A DNA stretch of 23,859 nucleotides, taken from contig CALSCQ010002021.1 of NCBI GenBank assembly GCA_943704525.1, positions 1-23,859 of the forward strand, given 5' to 3'. Each line of letters begins with the position of its first letter. Position 1 is the stretch's first letter. Both the position numbers and the translations under genes were made by a program. The notes beneath the pieces were generated by a model, which had not been told where the DNA came from, did not search any database, and saw only the letters and a list, made by a program, of their open reading frames with translations. Positions 9,866 to 20,107 of this stretch are shown here, piece after piece. Source of the stretch: Pigoraptor vietnamica. Lineage: Eukaryota; Opisthokonta; Filasterea.

Positions 9866-10640
9866 ATGGCAGTCGCGGCGCGCGAGGCGGTGTCGCACAC
9901 GCGTGCGCTCGAGATGCTGTCGGGTCTGTTTGCCTCGCTCGTCGAGAGCGACCCGCTGCTTTCGGACGTGTCTGCGGAAGCGCACTTGGAGGACATTACG
10001 ACGCTCATCGCGCTGGAGCACGGAAATGCGATGATTATCGGCGTGCGAAAGTTCACTGGCGAATCTGTCAGTGAGTGTTGCTTGGCCCTTTTTTTGTTCT
10101 TCTTCATTTTATGTGTCTTAATGTGTGTCTGTGTGCGTGTGTGCACGTTTTGGTGTGCGCGTGTGCGCGCGTTTTGGTGTGTGGCGTGTGAGAATGTGTG
10201 GGCGTGTTTCTATACGTGTGAACCCATTTGTTTTCTGCGCGTGTTACTGTGACTGCAGTGCGTCAGACTAACCTCGCACGCTTCGGCAGCCGTCGTCGTT
10301 CTTATGCAAGCGACTGTCAAGGACCTCAAGCGGGCCATTCAGCGCAAGATTTCTCAGTTGGAGGAGACGAAGATGGGATCGCGTCGCATCAGCTGGTGAG
10401 TGCGTCTGCATGTCGCGTTACACCATAACGCACTTTTGCCTTTGCGAAATGTGAGTATGTGTGGGTGTTCCATGAGCTCAGCGAATTCAAACTCTGCGCA
10501 GGAAATACGTGTGGAAGAACTTTGTGTTGTCGTTTAAAGGAACGCGCCTCACCGACGACCGCGCGAAGCTCACGGACATTGGCATTCGCACGCGCGATGA
10601 AGTCGCCTTCGCACGGCGCCCCATCCGCAGCGACGACTGA
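9866..10640 (+). CDS. SNRNP25: U11/U12 snRNP 25 kDa protein
   Basis: Predicted minor-spliceosome component of 149 residues. Exons: 9866-10070, 10290-10395, 10502-10640, all in phase. SNRNP25 belongs to the U11/U12 di-snRNP that recognises U12-type introns in the nucleus. Features matching the family as I recall it are VSAEAHLEDITTLIALEHGNAM, then VTVVVLMQATVKDLKRAIQRK (a ubiquitin-like strand-helix), RRISWKYVWKNFVLSFKGTRLTDDRAKLTDIGIRTRDEVAF and a short charged tail. The human protein is slightly shorter at the N-terminus. The exon 2 acceptor is the second of two nearby AGs (ending 10289); only this one keeps frame, and an ACTAAC branch-site-like motif sits about 18 nt before it. Both introns have U2-type GTGAGT donors. 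Confidence 0.88.
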
Positions 10641-10996
10641 GGCGCACACCACCTTCGCTCTCAAATCGCGTGTCCGCGCCTTTCTACGAATCGCGGCTTG
10701 TGGTGCAAGTACTCACCTTCGCTCTCAAATTGCGTGTCCGCGCCTTTCTACGAATCGCGGCTTGCGGTGCAAGTACGGCGTGCGGCATTGTTGCAAATTC
10801 CTCAATACCCAGCCCACGCGCTCGCTATCGGTTGCGTCGCGACAGGTCCCGCGCTACGAACGAGAAGCACGCCGCAAGACGGCGCCTTGCTTCCTTTCTC
10901 GCTCTCCCGCTTCCCACCGCCCAAACGGCCAAAGGGAAACAATGAAATTTGCAAGTGATCGCACAAATTAGCGCCAGTGAAAAGCTTACGGGCATC
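10641..10996. other. Intergenic gap between SNRNP25 and PIG-L (convergent)
   Basis: This 356-nt stretch lies between two stop codons. It contains the 64-nt tandem duplication and no recognisable exon, and it presumably contains both 3' UTRs. Confidence 0.55.
10651..10776. repeat. 64-nt tandem duplication, two copies
   Basis: Copy 1 is 10651-10714 and copy 2 begins at 10715. The units start accttcgctctcaaat and end ggtgcaagtac; over the first 62 nt they differ at two positions. The repeat starts 11 nt after the SNRNP25 stop, so it probably lies in that gene's 3' UTR. Confidence 0.9.
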
Positions 10997-12005
10997 TCAG
11001 TTTATCGGCGTGAGCGTATTGACGTGCATGTACCGCGAAAACAAGACGTACAGTCGCCTAAACCACACAAACTGCGACGCATGCGCGCGCATCGCACGCA
11101 CTGCTCTCACATAAGAGGCGGGCGAGGACACCGCCACCCTCTCGCACAACAGCAGAGACAGCGGGACGTCCACGAAGGACGCGTACTTTCGAAGCAGACT
11201 CGTCGTCTCGAGGGCCAGCGAACGGATCCCCTTCAGTTGGCCGCTAGAACACATGCTTCGCACGGCGCGATAGACGGCGCAGTGGTTTGCGTGGCCAGAA
11301 ACGCCCCCATCGTCGAAGGTGACCAGCACGGAAATGCCACCGGCCGGATCGCCGCCCACGCCTTGCGATGCGCGATCAACGTAGCTCGTAATGTGCTCTG
11401 CCACAACACGAAGGTCCCACTTGGCTGCTGGATCGTCCCTCAGACGCTTATCGTCCACAACAAAGACGCGAGATTCGTTCACACCAAGCACCTGCCAGAC
11501 GCATGTCGCGCGAAGTAAGCAAGAGTATTATGAATTCTCTTTAAGACGTGTGTGGAACAAACGCACCTTGCAGCTCTTTTCGAGCTCGTGCCTTCGCACG
11601 GATCCAAGGCCGTCGTAGTTGCCCGTGGAGAGGCACAGCACGTGGACGTTGCGTCCGTCGCGCGCAAGTCGGAGGATGGTGGGCGCAAAGAACATGCACT
11701 CGTCGTCGGGGTGCGCAATCACGACGAGGGCATCGCCATCGCGTGCCGGCTCGCTTCTGCGTGAGTGAAAGTCACACATACACACAGAACCCCTCAGTAA
11801 AATTACACGTACATATGAAACACCTCAGCACAGACCCCTATACTCCCACAATAATGAATACTGACCTCGCCTCTCGCCGCTGTCGCCTTGCGAGAACAAT
11901 CAAAAGAAGAAACACAAACACGTTCACGGCGACGAGCACTCCCTTCACGGCCAACTCGGCCGCTTGCACAGCACCATCGACTGCATCCCAGTCCATTTCG
12001 ACCAT
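10997..12005 (-). CDS. PIGL: GlcNAc-phosphatidylinositol de-N-acetylase (PIG-L)
   Basis: Predicted ER enzyme of 274 residues that removes the acetyl group from GlcNAc-PI, the second step of GPI-anchor synthesis. Exons: 12005-11866, 11756-11567, 11491-10997, in phase. The N-terminus has one hydrophobic segment (about 18-42) followed by ARRQRR, fitting a membrane anchor with a cytosolic catalytic domain. Zinc-site motifs are visible: HPDDE (62-66) and HANH (177-180) in [35 protein letters not shown] and [18 protein letters not shown] match the family's C-terminal half. Human PIGL is about 252 residues; the extra length here is N-terminal. I chose the first of two nearby ATGs (MVEMDW); the second, three codons later, is possible. 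Confidence 0.9.
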
Positions 12006-12630
12006 TTTGACAGCGGGAAATCACAGTTAAAGGAGTACGATTGTCAATCGTTTTTCTGTGAAACTGCAAAACCTTCAACGTGGGCGTGTTACCGTTTGTC
12101 ACTTTTGAGCACCCCGGATGCGCAGTACGAGGACTAGAGTTATAGATTGTCCTGCTTTGTTCTCGATTGCTCAAAATAATTGAAATATAAATCACATTTG
12201 TATGAAATTTGTATTGAAACCAGGGTGTGAAATGGCCAGTGGTGGAGTCCGTCCAATTAGGAAATTTTCAGAGATTTGGTTTTGTGTGGCGCCTACTCAG
12301 TGCACCGCAGGGTGGGTGTTTCCCAATGCATTGGCCCTTGGTTGGGGTTACAAGTCACTGCAACATACAGTGAGGGTCTCCAATTTGAATGCAAGGTGGA
12401 TGTTACGCCACTGCAGGCAGAGGTGGATGTTTACATTTGGTGTAGGGTGGGAGTTATGTGTGTCTGGGTGGCCACACCCCTCACGATGTGTGCTCAAGGG
12501 CTCCTCGGCGCATCTCGCACACAACGTTCAAAGCAAAAGGCACTTTGACTTGGCATTTTCTTCAGCATCTTTGCTCCTTTATCCTCTTTTGCGCAACGCG
12601 GGCGTAGCATTGCGCTCGATCGTAAGGAGG
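12006..12630. other. Divergent spacer, PIG-L and secreted gene 1
   Basis: About 625 nt without a recognisable exon. From about 12308 to 12457 it holds four GGTGG-A/G-x-GTT-like motifs, including the exact AGGTGGATGTTAC at 12394-12406 and a one-base-longer variant at 12421-12434. Confidence 0.5.
12394..12406 (+). promoter_or_regulatory. AGGTGGATGTTAC element, copy upstream of secreted gene 1
   Basis: An exact 13-mer also found at 8362-8374 and 14619-14631, always in gene-free 5' flanking DNA. Degenerate relatives lie at about 12308, 12421 and 12445. Function unknown; it could be a transcription-factor site or a remnant of a dispersed repeat. Confidence 0.4.
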
Positions 12631-13160
12631 ATGGCCCGCGCCCTTGCTGTCTTCGCCCTCGTGGGCTGTGTGCTTGTCGGCTTTGCTCTTGGCGAGCGTG
12701 AGTGTCCTCGTTTTTGTGAGCCTGCATCCTATTCACGATGTAATGCCCCGTAGTGCCCCGTAGAAATGACGTTGTGTTGTCTGAGGCGAGGTTGATGCAT
12801 GCGTCGGTCGTCAGATATGCATATCAGTATGCGTTATTGCTCGCTATTGTTCAGACGCATAACACCTTCTCGCGTTGCGACACACAGGCGTCTCGAAGAC
12901 GTTTGATCCGGCCAACTTCGGCTTCACGAAGGGCGACGATAACGCGGTCTTTACGACGTACGTGGACCGGGATGCCTCTGGCAAGCCGACGGTCGTTGGG
13001 TTCTCGTGGCCCGACTTTGTGTCTGGCCGCCTCGGGCTCCCCCCGCACCCTGCCGTTGCGATGCTCGAGATGCCCGAGGTCCGCGACGTGCCCTACAAGA
13101 CGTTCGAGTTTGACTGGAACAACGGTGGGTTGATCTGAATATGCCTCGTGCGTGCGTGCA

Positions 13161-13206
<46 letters not shown>

Positions 13207-14422
13207 TGTGGGCGCTCGTGGCAAGCAGGGCGTATTGTCGGTCACTTTCTAACCGACTCTTCACCCCTGGCTACGTTAGGGGGCCACCCTGGCGGTCTCT
13301 CGCTTGAGGACCGCGTCATCTACGACTCGCTCACACCGGGTGAGGAGCAGGCGCTCTTCCTCGTTCAGCACGGCGCGTGGATGGTCCCCCACTTTGACAT
13401 GCACGCGTACCACGTGGACATGTCGTACATTAGCGGCATCCAGCCGTGCTCGTCGTTCCCGCCGTGCGTTTTCGACCCCGCCATGATGGGCAAGACGATG
13501 AACTATCCCGCGGCGCGCTTTTTCCCGCCCAACTTCAAGCCGAGCCTCTACGCGGCGGTCCCCATGATGGGCATCCACTGGTGCGTTTTTCTCTTTTTTT
13601 TTTCCTGTTTTGTTTCGTATCTCACTCTTCCCCTCTCAACGCACCTCAAAACCGCGCGCGCTCGTTGTACGTTGACCTTATTCTCGGACAAGACCCTGCC
13701 TCACTCGCAATCCTGTTTGCGCTTGCAGGGACGACGTCACGGCGGACGTGACGCCAGAGTCGTATGCCACGACCCCCGCGATCATCTACGGTTCGTGGGA
13801 CGGCCGCATGATTTTCACCGAGGCGATGCCCGCCAAGAGCAACCTCGAGGCCATTCGCTCGTCGGCGTCCAAGATGCAGGTCGGCTCGCTCATGCGCCCC
13901 TCGCACTTCCAGCGCAGCGGCTACTACGCCAGCAACTACCGCATCTACTACAGCGCCGAGACGAACAACTTTTATTACGAGCTCTTCGACTTTGACTACT
14001 TTGAGGGTGAGTGGATGGCACGTGAGCCGCTCTGTCGGCGTCGGCTGTCTTCCTTCGCACCGTGTCGCGCATGTCGCTTGTTGGGATGGCACGTGAGCCG
14101 CTCTGTCGGCGTCGGCTGTCTTCCTTCGCACCGTGTCGCGCATGTCGCTTGTTGGGCCGTGGTCGCTGACGCCCTGCCTGGTTGCCGCACACAGTGGATG
14201 ATGAGTATGCCGATGACGAGTGGTACGAGAAGTTCAACAAGTGGCAGGTCCAGTTTAAGGTGCGTTGTTGTCGCATTGCGCCCTGTATCTGTGCCGGCAC
14301 CCTCCCGCTTCTTACATGTTAATCTGTGCCTGATGTTGAGTTTCTGACGCTGTTCGTTTCACTTGCAGGCGTGGAAGGCGAACGCTGGCTCGTGCAACAC
14401 GCCGCCGCCCGGCATGCCGTAA
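12631..14422 (+). CDS. Secreted TTHB210-like (DUF5602-type) protein, paralogue 1
   Basis: Predicted secreted protein of 333 residues. Exons: 12631-12697, 12888-13124, 13280-13580, 13729-14006, 14195-14259, 14369-14422, all in phase. Residues 1 to about 21 are a clear signal peptide (MARALAVFALVGCVLVGFALG). The body resembles the bacterial TTHB210-like domain as I recall it: a strand-rich half with VFTTYVDRDASGKPTVVGFSWPDF, then DWNNGGHPGG, MVPHFDMHAYHV (H139, D141, H143, H146, a possible metal site), VPMMGIHW and AIIYGSWDGRMIFTEAMP. A Cys pair near PCSSFPPC and a C-terminal GSC may form disulfides. An acidic, Trp-rich tail follows. Biochemical role unknown. The next gene is a tandem paralogue with the same exon plan. 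Confidence 0.85.
13157..13208. repeat. (GT)n/(GTGC)n tract in intron 2 of secreted gene 1
   Basis: About 50 nt of GT dinucleotides passing into GTGC tetramers, within the intron 13125-13279. Confidence 0.9.
14013..14154. repeat. 71-nt perfect tandem duplication in intron 4 of secreted gene 1
   Basis: Copy 1 is 14013-14083 and copy 2 is 14084-14154. The copies start ggatggcacgtgagccgc and appear identical by eye. They make up most of the intron 14007-14194. Exact identity points to a recent event, or to an assembly artefact. Confidence 0.93.
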
Positions 14423-14975
14423 GGCGCGAACTCAGTCGTGCTTCAGTGCTCAGTCGCCGTCCTCGACCTGGGGACGAATGTAATTGCCTGACAGCATTCT
14501 CACCGTGGCGTATGTGAGTCACGGTCGCAGCGTAGGGCAGAGCAAAGTTCTCAACAACCCAAGCCGGCGAATGCAATTGTTAACCCTCATCAAGGGTGGA
14601 AATTATGCGGTTGGTGTAAGGTGGATGTTACAGATAGTATGCACAGTGGGGATTAGCGAGACCGACCACACCCCCTGGGGACTAAATTGGCCGCATTTGG
14701 CTCGACGGGGCGGTGACCCACTCCTCGTGCCTCTTCATCCCAAAAAACGCATCTTTGCCTTTCTTCAGACCTCACGCCGATTCGTTCATTATTTTGAGAG
14801 ACGCCGTTATCTGCTTGTGTAGTTGAAACGATCGCTCAGCCACCGACGGACTCGGCGCACTGCTCCAGCCGGCGGCTCAGGCACCGCGGTTGAGACATTA
14901 GGCGACAGACTCGCACTGAGGGCGTGGGGGTCTCGTTTTAGGGGATTCTCTATCGCTTGCGTCCGCCCGTTTAAT
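14423..14975. other. Spacer between the two secreted paralogues
   Basis: 553 nt between paralogue 1 stop and paralogue 2 start, with no recognisable exon. It holds the AGGTGGATGTTAC element at 14619-14631 and a related GGGTGGAAATTATG nearby at 14594. A TTTCTTCAG stretch near 14760 resembles TTTTCTTCAG at the matching place upstream of paralogue 1. Confidence 0.5.
14619..14631 (+). promoter_or_regulatory. AGGTGGATGTTAC element, copy upstream of secreted gene 2
   Basis: Same 13-mer as at 12394-12406 and 8362-8374, 345 nt before the ATG of paralogue 2; the paralogue 1 copy is 225 nt before its ATG. The same orientation in both paralogues fits either inheritance by duplication or shared regulation. 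Confidence 0.4.
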
Positions 14976-16841
14976 ATGGCGCGAGGCATCGCGCTGCTCC
15001 TCGTGAGCCTTGCCCTTCTCAGCGCTGTTGCGGGCGAATGTAAGTCTGTGTCAGATTGAGTTGTCGCCAGGCTTGTGTTGCGCCCACTCTTGCATTTTTG
15101 CGAGTAAATGTTGTCTCCTGTCGTTGCTCACCAAAGTGCGTGGCGTGACTGCGTTCATATCTCAAAATCTGAGCGGCGGGCGTGTCTTTTCAGTATTGTT
15201 GTTGCTACTGTACTGTCCAGAATTGCCAAATGACCCTCACGCCATGTCCGCCGCTGTGTCTGCAGACCATGTCAGCGTGTTCAACCCTGCCGACTACGGG
15301 TTCGAAGTGGGCGACTCGCACGCCGTGTTCACATTGTACCTCGACACCAATGCGACGGGCGAGCCCAACGTGGCGGGCTTCCGGTTCCCCGACTTTACGA
15401 CCGGGCGCCTCGTCCTTCCGTCGCACCCCATGACCACGTCGTTTGACGTTCCGTCGTCCGTCGAGCTTCCATACAAGATATTCTCGTTCGATTGGAACCC
15501 AAGTGAGTGCATGTCCATTGTTGGCTGTTGTGATCATGAGTGCCTCAGTCTGTCAATCTCCATTCATTTCGATTGTCGTGCAAGCAATGTGTGGCCGGCT
15601 GAACCCCGGCTGTCTTTCATATATGCCGCATTGGTCAGACAGTGCCCGTAACGGTTGCCGGCTGTGGCGATGCTTAACATGTGGCTCCGCTCCCCCGGTT
15701 GATTTTTGCGATCCCGTCTGCTCACTGGTTTTTGAAATTCCGACCTTGAGTTCGTTTGACTTCGCTTGAACTGACCGATGCATTCATTCCCCCGCAACAC
15801 TCAGACGGGCACCCGGGCGGCCTCTCCCTTGCGGACCGCGCCACGTACAACAAGCTGCCAGATAGCCAGAAGGCGGCGTTCCTTGCACAGCACGGCGCCT
15901 GGATGGTCCCCCACTTTGACTTTCACCTCTACCACGTCGGCATTGATTTCCTCGACGACATCCAGTGCGAGGCGTTCCCCCCGTGCTCCCTCAGCGCGAA
16001 CCAGAAGGCGGCGGCGACCAATTACCCGCCGGCGCGCTTCCTTCCGAGGCACTACGTCCCGGACATTAACACTGTCGTGCCGATGATGGGTCTCCACTGG
16101 TGGGTCCCTAATCTATTGAGTGTGGACGTGTCGTGAACTATGCCGTGAGCCGAACAGCAACAGTTTCCTGTGTAGATCTGTCCGTACGCCTCCGTCGGCA
16201 AGGGAACTGGAGTCTCGTCCCCACAGGCTGAAGACGTCGTCATGTGTGCCGGCCGTTGTGCTAATCGCAACTCCTCCCTTTCATTGTCAGGGACGACGCG
16301 TCAGAGGACGTCACTCCCGCGCACTATGCCGCCAACCCTGCCGTCATTTACGGCTCGTGGAACGGGCGCATGATCTTCACGGAGACAATGCCCGCCAAGA
16401 GCACCTTTGAGACGATTCGCGCGACGGGCGCGACGTACACCGGCTCGCTCAAGCGCCCGCTGGCGTTCCAGCGCACGGGACACTACGCAGGGCAGTTCCG
16501 GATTCACTACGATTCCGTCGCCGAAGAGTTCGTCATCGAGATATTCGACTTTGAGCGCATCGAAGGTGCTTAGTGTTTCTATGCCAACCCTCACTGCTGT
16601 TGTTGGTAGCACGCAGGGAATTGAAGCCGTCGTGCCTGACATTCCGATTCGCGCGCGTTGCAGTGGATGCTGCGTACGCCCCCGACGAGTGGAGGGAGGC
16701 CTACGGAGAGTTCACGAGCTCTTTCGAGGTGCGTGCGCGTTCGTTGGCTCAGTTAATCCAGACACAGCGTTCATTCCGACTCACCCGAAATGCGCACGCA
16801 TTTGATCGCAGACGTGGAAGAGGAACAGCTGTAACAACTGA
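14976..16841 (+). CDS. Secreted TTHB210-like (DUF5602-type) protein, paralogue 2
   Basis: Predicted secreted protein of 321 residues. Exons: 14976-15039, 15266-15502, 15805-16099, 16291-16565, 16664-16728, 16812-16841, in phase. The signal peptide is residues 1 to about 20 (MARGIALLLVSLALLSAVAG). It shares with its upstream neighbour GHPGGLSLxDR, QHGAWMVPHFDxHxYHV (H137, D139, H141, H144), FPPC, VPMMGxHW, YGSWxGRMIFTExMPAKS and FQRxGxYA. All five intron positions and phases are the same in both genes; exons 2 (237 nt) and 5 (65 nt) are equal in length. The C-terminus is shorter and ends NSCNN after a conserved TWK/AWK step. The pair clearly arose by tandem duplication. I infer an extracellular or lumenal, perhaps metal-binding role, unproven. 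Confidence 0.85.
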
Positions 16842-16980
16842 ATGCCGGGGAGGAAATGGAGACGCCGCACTTGGCTGGCGTCGTTGACAGTAAACATTGT
16901 CGAGTCGGCCGCTGTTGTGCAGCTGTTGCACGGTCGTTGGTCACGAGGAATGCGAAATAGAGAGGTGCAACGCGACGAGC

Positions 16981-18499
16981 TCACGTCTCGGACGCTCCGA
17001 CGTCATCGATGCCTACTCGCCGTATGACGCGCGCATCTGCCCAGTGCACGAGTTAGCCGAAGAAAAACAGCATAGAATCGAAATCATCGCAGAAGCAAAA
17101 TTAACATAGAAGATTGACAGAGGCAAAACGAACATTCAAACGCACCTTCTTTGGCGCGCATTCTGACGAGGTCGATGCAGGTGAGTGCGTCCTCAAAACT
17201 GTCGTGCCCTTCCGACGCACGCTGCTGAATCAAGCGGCCCAGCAGCTCGGCGCTCAGCGTACGGAGAGCCCGCTTGTACGGCGACCCCAACTTGTGAGGG
17301 AAGAGCACCGACGTGTCCACGACGCGGCCGTGAGATATCTGCGCCACGTGGCAAGAGGAAAACAATCAGCGACACTCTTGCGGCAGGCTCACGTGACGAC
17401 AGGGTGCGTGCGTCACTGACCCGCAACGCATGGAGGTCGCTCTCGAGCGAATGCCCGACGAGAATGGTACCGCAGGACACGAGACGGAGCACTTCGCTCT
17501 GCGCCGCCTCAAAGTCGCATGCGTCTGGCGCGGCGAGCTTTTCCGCCGTCATTCCGCTAAACTCAGTGTTGAGATCGACGACTGTGCCCGTCGGCCGCAC
17601 CACGCGATCCAGCGCCACCTTGCCGAATCCGTCCACAAGCGTCACGCGGGCCAGTTCGAAGCCCAACGTCGTGTATATCTACGCTCACACGCACGCGCCG
17701 CGCAAGGACAGCAGAAGTGAGATGGTTGGAAAAAAGGGCAAGGCGTACACCGTCGCACGTGACCCACCATTTCACAGTCGAGGCCGTAGACGCGCGCGCC
17801 TCTTTCCCCAGGGACAGTCGCGCGGCAGTCGTCGTAAGTTAGAGGGGGCGACGAAGGCACGTGCACGGCGGCGGTTCGGCACCCGGGGCTCCCTCCGATG
17901 CCGTTGCAGCACGAGTAGACGTCCATCGTGCCCTCCACCCACCGCCCTGTGGCGTTAAATTGAGTCTCTTGTTAACATTACAACCGTCAAAGTGCTTTCG
18001 AGCACGTGCTGCGCCGTTGTGAACGACGGTTGCATGGCGCCTTTTCTTTCGCGGACGTCGTCGCACAGACGATCACACCACGCGCAACAGCCCAAGTCTA
18101 GAGACAGCTCACCCTTTCTGCGCGTCCACTGGCGGCCTGGGTGGTAGGCGCAGGTGGCCGGGGGTTCGGCACCGTCCTCGAGAGACACGCCGCACCGCAT
18201 GCATGCGGGAGAAAACGGCTCGTCGGCCGCACTCTGCAGCAATCAGCCGGTAATTAACAGCACATCAACTAACGGACCAACTCATATGCGATTACACGTG
18301 CTTATGCGTGCACGTGCAATGGCAAAAGCAAACAGGAACTGCACGGCCTCTGCCTCACTGAGTCGATGCACGCAAGGGCACGCACAGGGGGATCGCCTTC
18401 GGCCGGCGGGACGATGAAGCCGTTCTCGACCAGCTGCTCGCGTGTGAGGATGTAGGGTGCGGCCACAGCAGCCGTGAGCTCTGTGCCTGATGGTGCCAT
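16981..18499 (-). CDS. REXO1: REXO1-type RNA exonuclease (DEDDh)
   Basis: Predicted nuclear 3'-5' RNA exonuclease. Exons: 18499-18359 (or to 18386; both keep phase), 18233-18113, 17946-17768, 17678-17421, 17338-17146, 17036-16981; about 315 residues from the ATG at 18499. An N-terminal PYILTREQLVENGFIVP segment leads to a zinc module (CMRCG, CAYHPGRQW, YSCCNGIGGSPGC) typical of REXO1/Rex3 proteins. The exonuclease shows YGLDCEM (ExoI Asp and Glu), YTTLGFELARVTLVD, FSGMT, GHSLESDLHAL (ExoII), VVDTSVLFPH, PYKRALRTL and HDSFEDAL (ExoIII His and Asp). The final junction makes KEDARVIRR, like the family's end. Relatives trim structured RNAs such as 5S rRNA, tRNA or snRNA; the substrate here is inferred only by family. 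The true N-terminus is uncertain because an in-frame opening continues upstream and a His-rich exon may precede it. Confidence 0.85.
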
Positions 18500-18542
18500 T
18501 ACACCGTAAGAAATGTGAATACAATTCATGCCTCGTCGCGAT

Positions 18543-18578
<36 letters not shown>

Positions 18579-18591
18579 GCACACAACACAC

Positions 18592-18628
<37 letters not shown>

Positions 18629-18641
18629 GCACACAACACAC

Positions 18642-18728
<87 letters not shown>

Positions 18729-18729
18729 G
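18543..18729. repeat. Long (CA)n microsatellite
   Basis: About 185 nt of CA dinucleotides with two cgcgcacacaacacacaac interruptions about 50 nt apart, so the array itself contains a duplicated block. If the His-rich exon is real, this is its intron, read as (GT)n. Confidence 0.95.
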
Positions 18730-18765
18730 ATCGTAAACCGAAACCCACAGCGCTTCCCGCGCAAC

Positions 18766-18863
18766 CTGGGGCCCTCGCCGTGTGCGTGCGCATGCTGCCC
18801 GTGGGCGTGGGAGTGCCCGTGGCAAGGGGCGCCGTTGTGGCTGTGGCCGTGTGTTTGCTCCAT
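18766..18863 (-). CDS. Possible His-rich first exon of the REXO1-type gene
   Basis: From an ATG at 18863 the minus strand reads MEQTHGHSHNGAPCHGHSH followed by more His/Ala/Gly, then GEGP. The donor could be at 18766 (CAG then GTTGCG) or further on, where GT repeats supply donors in any phase. The next DNA is the long microsatellite and then the REXO1-type exon, so this is either that gene's first exon or a tiny separate gene. Such His-rich tails can bind metal ions. The phase of the join cannot be settled by eye. Confidence 0.35.
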
Positions 18864-19417
<554 letters not shown>

Positions 19418-20075
19418 ATGGTTGTCCTTCACGTGAAGCGGGGCGACGAGAGCCTCTTTCTGTTTCAGACGACGTGCGATGTCCCTCTCGACAAGCTCAT
19501 CCCTGAAGTAACCGCCATATACAACGGGCGGTTGCGCGTAGAGCGCCTTTGCGAGGGTGCGTGGGCCACACATTGCGACAGTGCGCGCTCAAGCGTTCCC
19601 CTCTCTGTGTGGTGATGTGTCTGCTCTTCAATGGCCCATGAATGTGGCACAATGAGCAGTGGGGGCCCATAGGAAGTGTTGGTCGCTGCATCTTACCTTG
19701 GACATCCCCCGTGTGTGCAGCTGCGCGCGACCTCGCAAAGCACGGCGTGTGTCTCCCACCGAACATGCAGGGCCTGACGCCGGAGCAGATCGAGGAGATG
19801 CACTATGTCGACGACTGGGGGCAGAAGTGCCGTCCCATGGGCGGCGTCGTCGTCAACCCGGACCCAATGGGACGGCGGAACGGCGAAGGTGCGCGGGCAG
19901 CGTGCATGCGTAGTGTTAAACACTGAATTGCTTAGGTTGTCGTTTTGTTACGTAGCGATGATCCAGCACTATGCGGACGTTATTGAGAAGGCCTGCGCGG
20001 AAGCACTCGCGGTCATCAGCAAGGTTTGTGGTTGCGCGTATGAGTGACGTGTATTTATAGTGTGGGGAGTGCGCA

Positions 20076-20107
<32 letters not shown>

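Noticed and set aside
14619-14631. Transposon terminal repeat
   Set aside because: The 13-mer has no partner inverted copy, no target-site duplication I can see and no transposase nearby; it is kept only as an unexplained element.
14484-14822. Open plus-strand frame of about 112 codons between the secreted paralogues
   Set aside because: No recognisable domain, no counterpart upstream of paralogue 1, and it runs through the repeated AGGTGGATGTTAC element, so it is more likely flanking DNA.
18543-18729. CRISPR-like or telomeric array
   Set aside because: It is a plain dinucleotide repeat with two similar interruptions; there are no spaced repeats and no telomere unit.
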